In this document: piece by piece, positions 57,201 to 60,000 of the stretch | Layout of the letters: every line of letters starts with the position of its first letter | Position numbering within the stretch: the stretch's first letter is position 1 | From: Owenia fusiformis | Taxonomy: Eukaryota; Annelida; Polychaeta; Sabellida; Oweniidae | Length of the DNA stretch: 60,000 nucleotides | Assembly: GCA_903813345.2 (NCBI GenBank) | Contig: CAIIXF020000009.1 | Span: 34,963,759-35,023,758 of the forward strand | Direction of reading: 5' to 3' | Translations under genes and position numbers: made by a program | Notes under the pieces: generated by a model | What the model saw: only the letters and a program-made list of their open reading frames with translations | What the model was told of the DNA's origin: nothing | Database searches by the model: none

Positions 57201-60000
57201 ATACCAATGTTAGGGTACATGAACCAGGATCCAATCATGTATACATGTAGAGTAAATGACAAGTGCGTCATAGAGGACTGTGACTCCACTAGCGCAACAG
57301 TGAGCCAAAATCGCAGTGTATGTATCCATCAAAATACATGGGTTGTCGAAGTTCATGTCAAGGTCATCAAACCAGAACAAAGTTTGCGTGACAATATGAT
57401 TTTAGTTATTCAGCAGTCTTTGATGAACAGTGTGTTGAATGGTACAGGGACCATTACATTTAGAACTAGGCCAAGATACCAGGAGGATATGCAACTTTCT
57501 ATGGCATTCATATTTGAGAAACATTTCTCTCAAAATCAAATTAAACGGCTCATAAATGAAACATTTTCCAACCTTGAAAATTTGAACTGTACAATTCAAA
57601 ATGTTAAATTTCATGATGGGAAAGATGAAAATCAGACAACACTTGAAAATAAGACAAAGTTTGAAAATAAGTTGAAGAGTAATGAGCAAAATATGGCTAG
57701 TGGGACATTAGACCAAAACAGGGTGAATGGTGGAAGGATCTACATTGTGGTGATTGTTTGGAGTTTTATTTACTTTGCTCCATATGGTTGAACTCTTGAT
57801 GTGTAATTACATTGTGTCATTTGTGCCTTCATGTTTATGAAATACAACTTACCATAATTCTCATGTTAAATTGTTTGATATTCTCTCTGTTCAGCACTTG
57901 TAATGGTATGACTTCTCCAGTAGTTATATTCAATTTGAAGTATGTTTATGAAATACAACTTACCATAATTCTCATGTTAAATTGTTTGATGTTCTCTCTG
58001 TTCAGCACTTGTAATGGTATGACTTCTCCAGTAGTTATATTCAGTTTGAAGTATGTTTATGAAATACAACTTACCATAATTCTCATGTTAAATTGTTTGA
58101 TATTCTCTCTGTTCAGCACTTGTAATGGTATGACTTCTCCAGTAGTTATATTCAGTTTGAAGTATGTTTATGAAATACAACTTACTACAATTCCCATGTT
58201 AACTTGTTTGATATTCTCTCTGTTCAGCACTTGTAATGGTATGACTTCTCCAGTAGTTATATTCAGTTTGAAGTATGTTTATGAAATACAACTTACCATA
58301 ATTCTCATGTTAAATTGTTTGATATTCTCTCTGTTCAGCACTTGTAATGGTATGACTTCTCCAGTAGTTATATTCAGTTTGAAGTATGTTTATGAAATAC
58401 AACTTACCATAATTCTCATGTTAAATTGTTTGATGTTCTCTCTGTTCAGCACTTGTAATGGTATGACTTCTCCAGTAGTTATATTCAATTTGAAGTATGT
58501 TTATGAAATACAACTTACTACAATTCTCATGTTAAATTGTTTGATGTTCTCTCTGTTCAGCACTTGTAATGGTATGACTTCTCCAGTAGTTATATTCAGT
58601 TTGAAGTATGTTTATGAAATACAGCTTACCATAATTCTCATGTTAAATTGTTTGATGTTCTCTCTGTTCAGCACTTGTAATGGTATGACTTCTCCAGTAG
58701 TTATATTCAGTTTGAAGTATGTTTATGAAATACAACTTACTACAATTCTCTTGTTAAATTGTTTGATGTTCTCTCTGTTCAGCACTTGTAATGGTATGAC
58801 TTCTCCAGTAGTTATATTCAGTTTGAAGTATGTTTATGAAATACAACTTACTACAATTCTCTTGTTAAATTGTTTGATGTTCTCTCTGTTCAGCACTTGA
58901 GTATGACTTCTCCAGTAGTTATATTCAGTTTGAAGTATGTTTATGAAATACAACTTACCATAATTCTCATGTTAAATTGTGTGATGTTTTCTCTGTTCAG
59001 AACTTGCAATGGTATGACTTCTCCAGTAGTTATGTTCAGTTTGAAGTATGAAACATCACTAATGTTATTCCCTACAGATATAATGATATACACATCATAG
59101 TTTGTAACATGCATTTATATTTTGAGAGAATAGAAGACATTTTTCAAAATTTAAATGCCATGTGTTATATTTCATTGAAAATGTAAAAATGATCTAAGAA
59201 AAATTCATGTTGCATAATGTAAAAGTACAAAATAATTTTAAGAATTCCTTATTCACACAAATAACTTAGGATAAAACATTTGAAAAGTTCGGATATTTCA
59301 CTTGAAGATTCTATTAATGTTGTTTGCCACATCATTTTGTATGTTATACTTTATAAAAGACTGTATAAATAAAACTTCGACGGAAACACATTGCAATTAT
59401 AAATTGAATTTTTATTCATTTATACATTAACTAACTATTTACTGCTAATGAGTACCCTGCATGCAGAGTCTAGTTAAACTACACTCTGCCTAGTAGAGAC
59501 CATATTACAGTTTAGTAACCCCGCCCCCGCGACGGGTACCGGTACGAGAGTTTGGGTAATAAATCACTTTTGACCTACGCGCTAACCTTTTGTTCCACCA
59601 ATCAGCGAGCTTGAAGAAACATATGCCAAATGCGTTCTGATTAAATATGCGCGTGTCATTGGTCAATTTCGGGCTCAACGATGACGTCAGAAGAATGACC
59701 ATATATAGAACGTCGGTCAAATTTGGCCGACGAACACTGATTGGCGCGGTGAGTTCACAGGTTTATTTTAGTTTGAAAGAGTGAAGACGAAGCTCTCTTT
59801 TAAGAAGTGAAGTCAAACGATTGCAAAGGGTAGCTAATGAGTCCAATTAATGAGTCAATATACATTTTAATACGACCTGAATAAATAAATGAAATAATCT
59901 TAGTGTTTTTACCTCTAACAATGTCATAATGAACAGGTTGATCGATACCCCTGTCTTTATCATATGCTCTGATTGCTGGTTCTGTCTTCAGGTTCTGGCC
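20508..60000 (-). CDS. Large non-classical cadherin, CDH23-like (3' 23 exons; 5' end outside window)
   Basis: Calcium-dependent adhesion receptor of the plasma membrane. Twenty-three minus-strand exons (60000-59913 to 21255-20508) with GT-AG junctions chain in phase into 1181 residues plus stop. In order: about six cadherin (EC) repeats with DVNDN, DINDN, TTG and DRE motifs; a membrane-adjacent region (about 130 residues, TDMYFHAVDTEGG); one transmembrane helix (exon 35151-34954); and a ~400-residue tail ending VTEL, a class I PDZ ligand. EGF, laminin-G and catenin-binding segments are absent, arguing against Fat and classical cadherins. Many ECs without EGF plus a C-terminal TEL fit CDH23, whose mammalian tail also ends in -TEL, but the rest of the tail does not resemble human CDH23, so orthology is unproven. 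Introns reach 7.2 kb and host two plus-strand genes. The N-terminal ECs lie beyond 60000. Confidence 0.8.
21256..24755 (-). other. Cadherin intron 22
   Basis: 3.5-kb AT-rich intron. At 21445-21490 a relic (gaacctcatataggataatc, then tctattta) matches the right flank of the foldback element at 51480-51625. A possible 18-bp mini-exon at 22353-22370 was considered and rejected because it brings a stop. Nothing else recognised. Confidence 0.5.
24756..24809 (-). CDS. Cadherin exon 22 (cytoplasmic, small)
   Basis: Encodes IENGVIRTVINVPGITG. Acceptor agtcctag. Two overlapping donors exist (after 24760 or after 24756); only the second keeps phase 2 into the last exon. Weakest of the exon calls. Confidence 0.5.
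26200..26290 (+). repeat. Copy of the TGTCACCACC-ended family
   Basis: acaaggcattaacatac, aaaatgtcaccacctgcc, then tttgttacagacactgac. The right end is degraded. Confidence 0.65.
27067..27186. repeat. 22-bp tandem repeat, five copies
   Basis: Unit aacttgacatcatcaactgt + tt repeats at 27067, 27089, 27111, 27133 and 27155, with a sixth partial copy. Single-base variants (catcatt for catcatc) are shared by the last two copies. Confidence 0.9.
28105..28370. mobile_element. MITE with ~30-bp inverted termini
   Basis: Left ttgaactttgatgtatgggg + ttacttc; the right end is the complement of ttgaactttgacatatgggg + ttacttc. Both are followed inward by ggctat/ggctac blocks. 266 bp, non-coding. Confidence 0.75.
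29038..29192. mobile_element. Short MITE, 155 bp
   Basis: Left caggttgggccaataaaaat pairs with the right end, whose complement is cagggtggtccaataaaaat. Confidence 0.65.
29226..29318 (-). CDS. Cadherin exon 21 (cytoplasmic)
   Basis: Encodes an acidic segment (GDEGIVVVRESSDDNASDDW, then QGNNHMNTLEG). Acceptor attccag, donor GTAAGC, phase 2 at both ends. Confidence 0.75.
29600..29720 (+). repeat. Copy of the TGTCACCACC-ended family
   Basis: cagcatttacatgacatgaa + tgtcaccaccc, then ttacagataccaaaacacca. Right end degraded. Confidence 0.6.
30166..30282 (+). repeat. Copy of the TGTCACCACC-ended family
   Basis: caagcaactaccatgcaaaa + tgtcgcc at the left; tgtggtggtgaaataaaaat at the right. About 117 bp, so a near-complete short member. 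Confidence 0.65.
30889..31059 (-). CDS. Cadherin exon 20 (cytoplasmic)
   Basis: Encodes 57 residues rich in acidic side chains (FDFIHNDSDEEPNRELDVE), including the tyrosine-containing segment DEDYNFDPGYADLAFKVKA. Acceptor gattacag, donor GTAAGT, phase 2-2. Confidence 0.85.
32163..32285 (-). CDS. Cadherin exon 19 (cytoplasmic)
   Basis: Encodes RRKYENDRTTHLMHTLNNAK then RNPAISNPAFDYNLKDEGMV. It has an NPAF motif. Acceptor cgttttag, donor GTAAGT, phase 2-2. The intron to exon 20 (31060-32162) shows nothing recognisable. Confidence 0.85.
32364..32773. mobile_element. TIR element, 410 bp
   Basis: Left cttaggggaggcatcaaaag + ttcaatgt; the right end is the complement of ctaaggggaggcatcaaaag + ttcgatgt. 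Arms extend about 50 bp (gaaactaa-taaatc). C-runs occur near 32430 and 32705. Confidence 0.8.
33062..33204. mobile_element. Palindromic MITE, copy 2 of 3
   Basis: atgctgtggtcacatatgct ... gtgaccacggcat. The core arm is ggcgcccggccgattgag. Its central loop is in the opposite orientation to copy 1. Confidence 0.8.
33462..33608. mobile_element. Palindromic MITE, copy 3 of 3
   Basis: atgcctggatcacatttgct ... gtgacccaggcat. More diverged core (cagccggctcccagccgatt) and a different loop. Confidence 0.75.
33969..34034 (-). CDS. Cadherin exon 18 (juxtamembrane cytoplasmic)
   Basis: Encodes LKDEEASLPLPNSSYINPAF + KR. It carries the first NPAF motif, with SSYINPAF adjacent to a tyrosine. Acceptor attacag, donor GTATAT, phase 2-2. 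Confidence 0.8.
34200..34265. repeat. Short quasi-palindrome of GTACTTG units
   Basis: acatgtacttgtacttgcaa, then gtacttgtacttaaggtact. Simple repeat in cadherin intron 17. From 34700 to 34860 a loose ~30-bp tandem (tacatgctccatagtcaagg-like) follows. Confidence 0.6.
34954..35151 (-). CDS. Cadherin exon 17: transmembrane exon
   Basis: Encodes 66 residues: an amphipathic stretch (RIEEKADEIRALFDSLEAN), a linker, then one membrane helix (GFLALGCIIFLGSLIGVIVV) and the stop-transfer YSWKK. 198 nt, phase 2-2, so skipping it would keep frame and remove the membrane anchor. Confidence 0.9.
35506..35574 (-). CDS. Cadherin exon 16 (membrane-adjacent domain)
   Basis: Encodes TDMYFHAVDTEGGRIVPKDE + LL, resembling the membrane-adjacent segment that follows the last EC repeat in long cadherins of the CDH23/PCDH15 kind. 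Acceptor attccag, donor GTAAGC, phase 2-2. Confidence 0.8.
35629..35754 (+). repeat. Copy of the TGTCACCACC-ended family, near complete
   Basis: aacaaggcattaacatgcaa + aatgtcaccatc at the left; tttttggtggtgacataaaa at the right; about 126 bp. It lies 55 bp upstream of exon 16 in intron 15. Confidence 0.75.
36002..39749. mobile_element. 3.75-kb near-palindromic inverted repeat in cadherin intron 15
   Basis: The outer ends pair from ttagcgagatcaatagtgca (36002) with its complement ending at 39749. The arms carry matching blocks throughout (ccattccctttgatttaaga, gtggtccactagaatg, tgggcgacgcccacttttca, gacatttgttgc). An inner copy of the same terminal block at 37935-38010 indicates nested or duplicated elements. 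Both arms contain remnants of one coding sequence (FDEWCADQ..VPVFKLWF, GNFPLY, later FFDLVNM), recalling a transposon-derived protein family seen in many aquatic invertebrates. It is broken by stops and is not a gene. Confidence 0.75.
37041..37375. repeat. 121-bp tandem repeat, three copies
   Basis: ccaacagaatataccagtct starts at 37041, 37162 and 37283. Each unit runs through gtttccgattatttgaatca and gtgtgggctattagagaggg. It lies inside the left arm of the large inverted repeat and is absent from the right arm. Confidence 0.85.
39769..39852 (-). CDS. Cadherin exon 15 (membrane-adjacent domain)
   Basis: Encodes NLSAILGWDVRMEKLESHEE + NGKVDVE. Acceptor cttacag, donor GTAAAA, phase 2-2. The donor sits about 20 bp from the end of the 3.75-kb inverted repeat. 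Confidence 0.8.
40459..44885 (+). CDS. CYP2-type cytochrome P450 with altered I-helix, 491 aa
   Basis: Microsomal heme monooxygenase family. Five exons, 40459-41314, 41456-41525, 41691-41904, 42265-42424 and 44710-44885, all GT-AG with matching phases (1,2,0,1), give 491 residues, normal for CYP2. Visible: N-terminal membrane anchor (CLLAIFTLTYIYW), Pro-rich hinge (LPKGPFPWPFIGN), K-helix ExxR (EIMR), FNPERF and a perfect heme-cysteine loop (FSMGKRKCAG, split by the last intron). Odd: the I-helix oxygen-activation motif, normally AGTETT-like, reads DFMVPAATLISAIL with no acid-threonine pair, and the C-helix WxxxR reads WKEHK. Heme binding looks intact but ordinary monooxygenation is doubtful; it may catalyse a rearrangement or have lost activity. 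Substrate unknown. Nested, antisense, in cadherin intron 14. Confidence 0.85.
41514..41568 (+). repeat. 17-bp triplication across the P450 exon 2 splice donor
   Basis: agctatattaaggtatt/c/a repeats at 41514, 41531 and 41548, then agct. Each unit carries an AAG|GTAT donor. Only the first preserves phase into exon 3. Confidence 0.85.
42488..42640 (+). repeat. Second copy of the 540-800 dispersed repeat
   Basis: tacatacctagcgaagcatt, ggctatatattcctgtat, accatgacaatcttatg and cgtcatgtttcattt match 545-790 in the same orientation. The central hairpin of the first copy is missing here. Confidence 0.75.
42692..44651. mobile_element. 1.96-kb foldback element in P450 intron 4
   Basis: Long inverted repeats of about 560 bp (42692-43260 and 44085-44651) begin CACAGGCTGGTATCGAAAAA + TTTGTCCGCTGTGACGGAGC. 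ATAAA stands just outside both ends (42687-42691, 44652-44656), a 5-bp target duplication. GTCCGCTGTGACGGAGC recurs subterminally at 43079 in the left arm, with a diverged inverted counterpart near 44250 in the right arm. The ~820-bp centre has no long frame and contains a pogo-type MITE remnant at 43605-43772. Confidence 0.85.
43605..43772. mobile_element. Pogo-type MITE inside the foldback element
   Basis: acagtaaaatatgtgtacag at the left; gatacaggttttacagtgca at the right. It lies in the loop of the 42692-44651 element, so it was inserted later or carried along. Confidence 0.55.
44973..45373. mobile_element. TIR element with internal direct duplication, 401 bp
   Basis: Termini cacaaaggacgattctcggg + ttggagaac and its complement. 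The interior is two ~185-bp direct copies (tatccctgcttcgga/aga, atttgggtaatatttcta, tttttc-aaaaaa-attag). It lies 88 bp after the P450 stop codon and may supply its 3' UTR. Confidence 0.75.
46549..46752. mobile_element. Pogo-type MITE with internal repeats
   Basis: It ends in gacaggttttactgta. Inside, ggttttccctacagagag occurs twice and ttccttgttc twice. Confidence 0.55.
47094..47182 (-). CDS. Cadherin exon 14 (end of last EC repeat)
   Basis: Encodes IKVLPDSQRAILVAGIPPSK + FKENQAVII. Acceptor gttttag, donor GTAGGG; enters phase 0 and leaves phase 2, the switch after which downstream exons are 2-2. Confidence 0.75.
47464..47535. mobile_element. 72-bp near-perfect mariner-type hairpin
   Basis: cgagggttgtcccaaaagta + atgcacta is followed after a ~16-bp loop by its complement with one mismatch; TA flanks both ends. 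The CGAGGGTTGTCCC terminus is mariner-like. Confidence 0.85.
47699..47811 (-). CDS. Cadherin exon 13 (last EC repeat)
   Basis: Encodes GDLTSKGNFINSGKQELKFK + VSVVDNYGQGLSTNTSMT, the strand E-to-G part of an EC domain (VVDNYGQGLST). Acceptor atttcag, donor GTAAGT. Confidence 0.85.
48515..48645. mobile_element. Short inverted-repeat MITE
   Basis: tttcacatagagcataacaa + gtctcca pairs with tggagacttattatgctcga + tgtgaat around an AT-rich centre. Confidence 0.65.
48693..48991 (+). pseudogene. Frameshifted remnant of a small Cys-rich protein
   Basis: Frame 48693-48848 encodes MAKCYSCCICRKQVNSPRKR, then RKVTEDLASQVKNAK and IICNNCRLDSFG before a stop. After a frame change near 48850, an open segment reads EGYKAKEKPLQGHYK and ends in an acidic SESGSSSDDE and stop at 48991. 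Paired CxxC motifs with an intervening basic patch suggest a zinc-binding fold. I do not recognise the family; it may be from a transposable element. Confidence 0.4.
49852..49942 (-). CDS. Cadherin exon 12 (last EC repeat)
   Basis: Encodes AYDRDSGNNSALAYRISGPD + SKLFEIQPST with the calcium-binding DRDSGNN loop. Acceptor gtttatag, donor GTAAGC. Confidence 0.85.
50503..50636 (-). CDS. Cadherin exon 11 (EC junction, DINDN)
   Basis: Encodes PLNKAILNIDIEDINDNYPS + FYYSPILAGVPPDVSYGYLI + YTVQ. Canonical DINDNYP linker. Acceptor gattacag, donor GTGAGT. Confidence 0.9.
50879..51025 (-). CDS. Cadherin exon 10 (EC repeat)
   Basis: Encodes VFSINATTGVVYREEQIDRE + NTSSFNLLVRCDRLN; canonical TTG and DREN motifs. 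Acceptor gattacag, donor GTAAGT. Confidence 0.88.
51026..52425 (-). other. Cadherin intron 9
   Basis: It contains two CpG-richer palindromes: 51152-51182 (gagcgggcagatata / tatatctgcccgct) and 51485-51600 (caggatattgggattatccc ... gggataatcccaatatcctg), plus the flank gaacctcatataggataatc shared with 21445-21490. No gene recognised. Confidence 0.6.
51480..51625. mobile_element. Foldback element with shared flank
   Basis: Arms ttcaggatattgggattatc + cc and complement enclose atatattt and the palindrome ccctcgggacctgcggccct + cggg. The downstream flank recurs at 21462-21490. Confidence 0.65.
52426..52597 (-). CDS. Cadherin exon 9 (EC repeat)
   Basis: Encodes VKINILEETNIPVFYQRQYN + RSIIEEEVDREMIVD then TTDESNGKPIKYSILSGNTY. 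The preceding linker is LEETNIP instead of DxNDNxP. Acceptor ttaacag, donor GTAGGT. Confidence 0.85.
52934..53082 (-). CDS. Cadherin exon 8 (EC repeat)
   Basis: Encodes GNNGSIFAINHTNGVIYLAK + SVAAFPNVTFQLHIIAHN; EC fold recognisable (FAINHTNGVIYLAK) but the DRE position is replaced. Acceptor attttcag, donor GTAAGT. Confidence 0.85.
53401..53561 (-). CDS. Cadherin exon 7 (EC junction, non-canonical linker)
   Basis: Encodes SSTVSLDIWANETVEKPRFE + QDLYTVDIYNSHAVNSSIIQ + VYAGPMTYNYAIL. The linker WANETVEKP lacks DxNDN. Acceptor atttccag, donor GTAAAG. Confidence 0.85.
53953..54149 (-). CDS. Cadherin exon 6 (EC repeat)
   Basis: Encodes VYANDTDEGANAEVRYDVQF then FHMDSINGRVSLKRIPQEDF and LGVRATDQALPARLR. 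Canonical NDTDEGANA loop. Acceptor catttag, donor GTGGGT. Confidence 0.9.
54500..54673 (-). CDS. Cadherin exon 5 (EC junction, DVNDN)
   Basis: Encodes VYAQETKTEEKFSSNSSRVY + VTLSDVNDNAPVFQQPSGLP + GYLFKVRPSMKVNHTVGY. Acceptor ttcaag, donor GTAAGT. Confidence 0.9.
55044..55178 (-). CDS. Cadherin exon 4 (EC repeat)
   Basis: Encodes GSNAEFEYKIMDTSGGFQLD + STTGIVSVLNSNLLDRETNQ + YFEFT with TTG and LDRET. Acceptor cttttcag, donor GTGAGT. Confidence 0.9.
55345..55425. mobile_element. Pogo-type MITE remnant
   Basis: acagtaaaacaggtctatag at the left; gacaggttttacttaata at the right. Confidence 0.5.
55530..55706 (-). CDS. Cadherin exon 3 (EC junction, DVNDN)
   Basis: Encodes AYQTDKPLSRRAYASLTIDV + EDVNDNKPIMTSHTYNVTIP + ENLPEGLLVTQVSATDADE: end of one EC and start of the next, with canonical DVNDNKP, PEN and TDADE. 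Acceptor attacag, donor GTATAT; phase 0 at both ends. Confidence 0.92.
56238..57791 (+). CDS. Intronless somatomedin-B ectodomain protein, 517 aa
   Basis: Secreted or membrane-tethered protein of unknown role. A hydrophobic signal (FFGLIYLNVWMLLIMG) precedes a somatomedin-B domain (residues 49-86) with all eight cysteines: CMGRC, CSCDSKC, KDCC and HEC. Two similar Cys modules follow, with YGNVFCAICNGV (about 155-166) and YKNLYCAICSS (about 265), then a Cys-poor segment of about 100 residues. Such SMB plus C-A-I-C ectodomains are known from adhesion-type GPCRs of lophotrochozoans and amphioxus; here the frame stops without seven helices, ending in one short hydrophobic tail (IYIVVIVWSFIYFAPYG), which could be a GPI signal or single anchor. 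Many N-glycosylation sites (NDT, NRS, NGT, NET, NCT, NQT, NKT). One open frame without introns, in cadherin intron 2, antisense: a retrocopy or truncated relative. Confidence 0.8.
   Translation: MFFGLIYLNVWMLLIMGINSDRQPLEKCDGTLVNYESNNEICLHSASSCMGRCGSYTNDTEMTFTCSCDSKCTLYKDCCDDFTHECPDESKRANEDEIHPKCTETKGNFGSVFQILDCPSDYLDISIKIKCLLNKQKKFGISSIPVVDPTTDFHYGNVFCAICNGVNPAQTVAWEVQISCPKFKIFNCWNNMAEILTLLQNDVQTGSNMADINIEYNPYVVPESPPRICAVTVDYCTGKCHNDTIVNMCVKTKGAIVHDIHMIPYKNLYCAICSSDRMIRAGGMILCGYKAPLKILNFIQYSVKVLFDFNRDGTDAYATTLIPMLGYMNQDPIMYTCRVNDKCVIEDCDSTSATVSQNRSVCIHQNTWVVEVHVKVIKPEQSLRDNMILVIQQSLMNSVLNGTGTITFRTRPRYQEDMQLSMAFIFEKHFSQNQIKRLINETFSNLENLNCTIQNVKFHDGKDENQTTLENKTKFENKLKSNEQNMASGTLDQNRVNGGRIYIVVIVWSFIYFAPYG
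57829..58958 (-). repeat. Ten-copy 111-bp array derived from a cadherin exon and its splice donor
   Basis: aatacaacttac (complement of the donor GTAAGTTGTATT) recurs at 57841, 57952, 58063, 58174, 58285, 58396, 58507, 58618, 58729 and 58840, all 111 bp apart. The eleventh, at 58947, is the donor of the genuine exon 58959-59071 (spacing 107 because of a 4-bp deletion near 58898). Each unit is 87 bp of exon 3' end plus 24 bp of intron; on the minus strand it reads FKLNITTGEVIPLQVLNREN, then MRIM, then VSCIS and a stop. The plus-strand frame 57812-58900 is open only because 111 is divisible by three. Confidence 0.92.
58959..59071 (-). CDS. Cadherin exon 2 (source of the tandem array)
   Basis: Encodes NNISDVSYFKLNITTGEVIP + LQVLNRENITQFNMRIM, a typical EC segment (FKLNITTGEV). 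Acceptor tatctgtag at 59072, donor GTAAGT; enters phase 1 and leaves phase 0 into exon 3 (MRIM-AYQTDKP). Its 3' 87 bp and donor are the source of the array below 58959. Confidence 0.9.
59520..59760 (+). promoter_or_regulatory. Promoter-like island in cadherin intron 1
   Basis: A GC-richer patch in AT-rich surroundings with CCAAT (59598), inverted CCAAT (attgg, 59658), a full CRE TGACGTCA (59682-59689), a TATA-like tatatag (59702-59708) and attggcgcgg (59740), which reads as an inverted CCAAT overlapping an E2F-like GGCGCG. Element order fits plus-strand transcription starting near 59735, but no open frame follows. A near-palindrome gtcggtcaaatttggccgac lies at 59712-59731. It could equally be a transposon-borne promoter. 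Confidence 0.35.
59913..60000 (-). CDS. Cadherin exon 1 of window (EC repeat, 5' part outside)
   Basis: Encodes GQNLKTEPAIRAYDKDRGID + QPVHYDIVR up to a phase-1 donor GTAAAA. AYDKDRGIDQPVHYDI is the calcium loop and following strand of an EC domain. The exon continues beyond 60000. Confidence 0.88.

Noticed and set aside
57812-58900. 362-codon plus-strand ORF with ten 37-residue hydrophobic repeats
   Set aside because: It is the antisense reading of the exon-derived 111-bp array; it is open because the period is a multiple of three and has no independent gene features.
20508-60000. Firm assignment as the CDH23 orthologue
   Set aside because: Only the C-terminal TEL, the domain order and lack of EGF/LamG support it; the rest of the tail does not resemble vertebrate CDH23, so only CDH23-like is claimed.

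Overview
AT-rich, intron-rich and repeat-dense metazoan DNA. Long introns with GT-AG junctions, Ly6 proteins, a CYP2-type P450, a somatomedin-B ectodomain protein with paired C-A-I-C motifs and a very long non-classical cadherin suggest an aquatic invertebrate bilaterian, probably a lophotrochozoan (mollusc, brachiopod or annelid-like). I cannot name the species. There is no sign of bacterial, viral or organellar origin.

Layout. (1) Positions 1-8177 hold two tandem minus-strand Ly6/uPAR (three-finger) genes with the same three-exon, phase-1 structure. The first runs off the left edge and the second is complete (136 aa); a 1.37-kb foldback element separates them. (2) Positions 8178-20507 look intergenic and are almost wholly repeats: a LINE 3' end, a 2.2-kb insertion with a 12-bp target duplication, several inverted-repeat elements, two long members of a TGTCACCACC-ended family, a 20-bp minisatellite with higher-order structure and a mariner-type MITE. 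(3) From 60000 down to 20508 runs the 3' part of one minus-strand cadherin gene. I placed 23 exons whose splice phases chain into a single 1181-residue open reading frame: about six cadherin repeats, a membrane-adjacent domain, one transmembrane helix and a ~400-residue tail ending in a class I PDZ ligand (VTEL). The CDH23-like type fits best.

Two plus-strand genes are nested in cadherin introns: a complete five-exon CYP2-like P450 (40459-44885, 491 aa) whose heme loop is intact but whose I-helix oxygen-activation motif is replaced, and an intronless somatomedin-B ectodomain protein (56238-57791, 517 aa).

The most unusual object is at 57829-59071. The 3' part of a cadherin exon, its splice donor and 24 bp of intron have been tandemly copied to give ten extra 111-bp units, so one intron begins with eleven consecutive near-identical 5' splice sites. 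A second, smaller donor repetition (17 bp x 3) lies at the end of P450 exon 2. Another intron of the cadherin carries a 3.75-kb inverted repeat that starts about 20 bp from the exon boundary. From the membrane-adjacent domain to the tail, the cadherin exons are all phase 2-2, including the exon with the membrane helix, so in-frame skipping is possible throughout.

Evidence is direct reading of the sequence (translation, splice motifs, repeat matching by eye). Family names rest on motifs remembered from the literature, and no database search was run.
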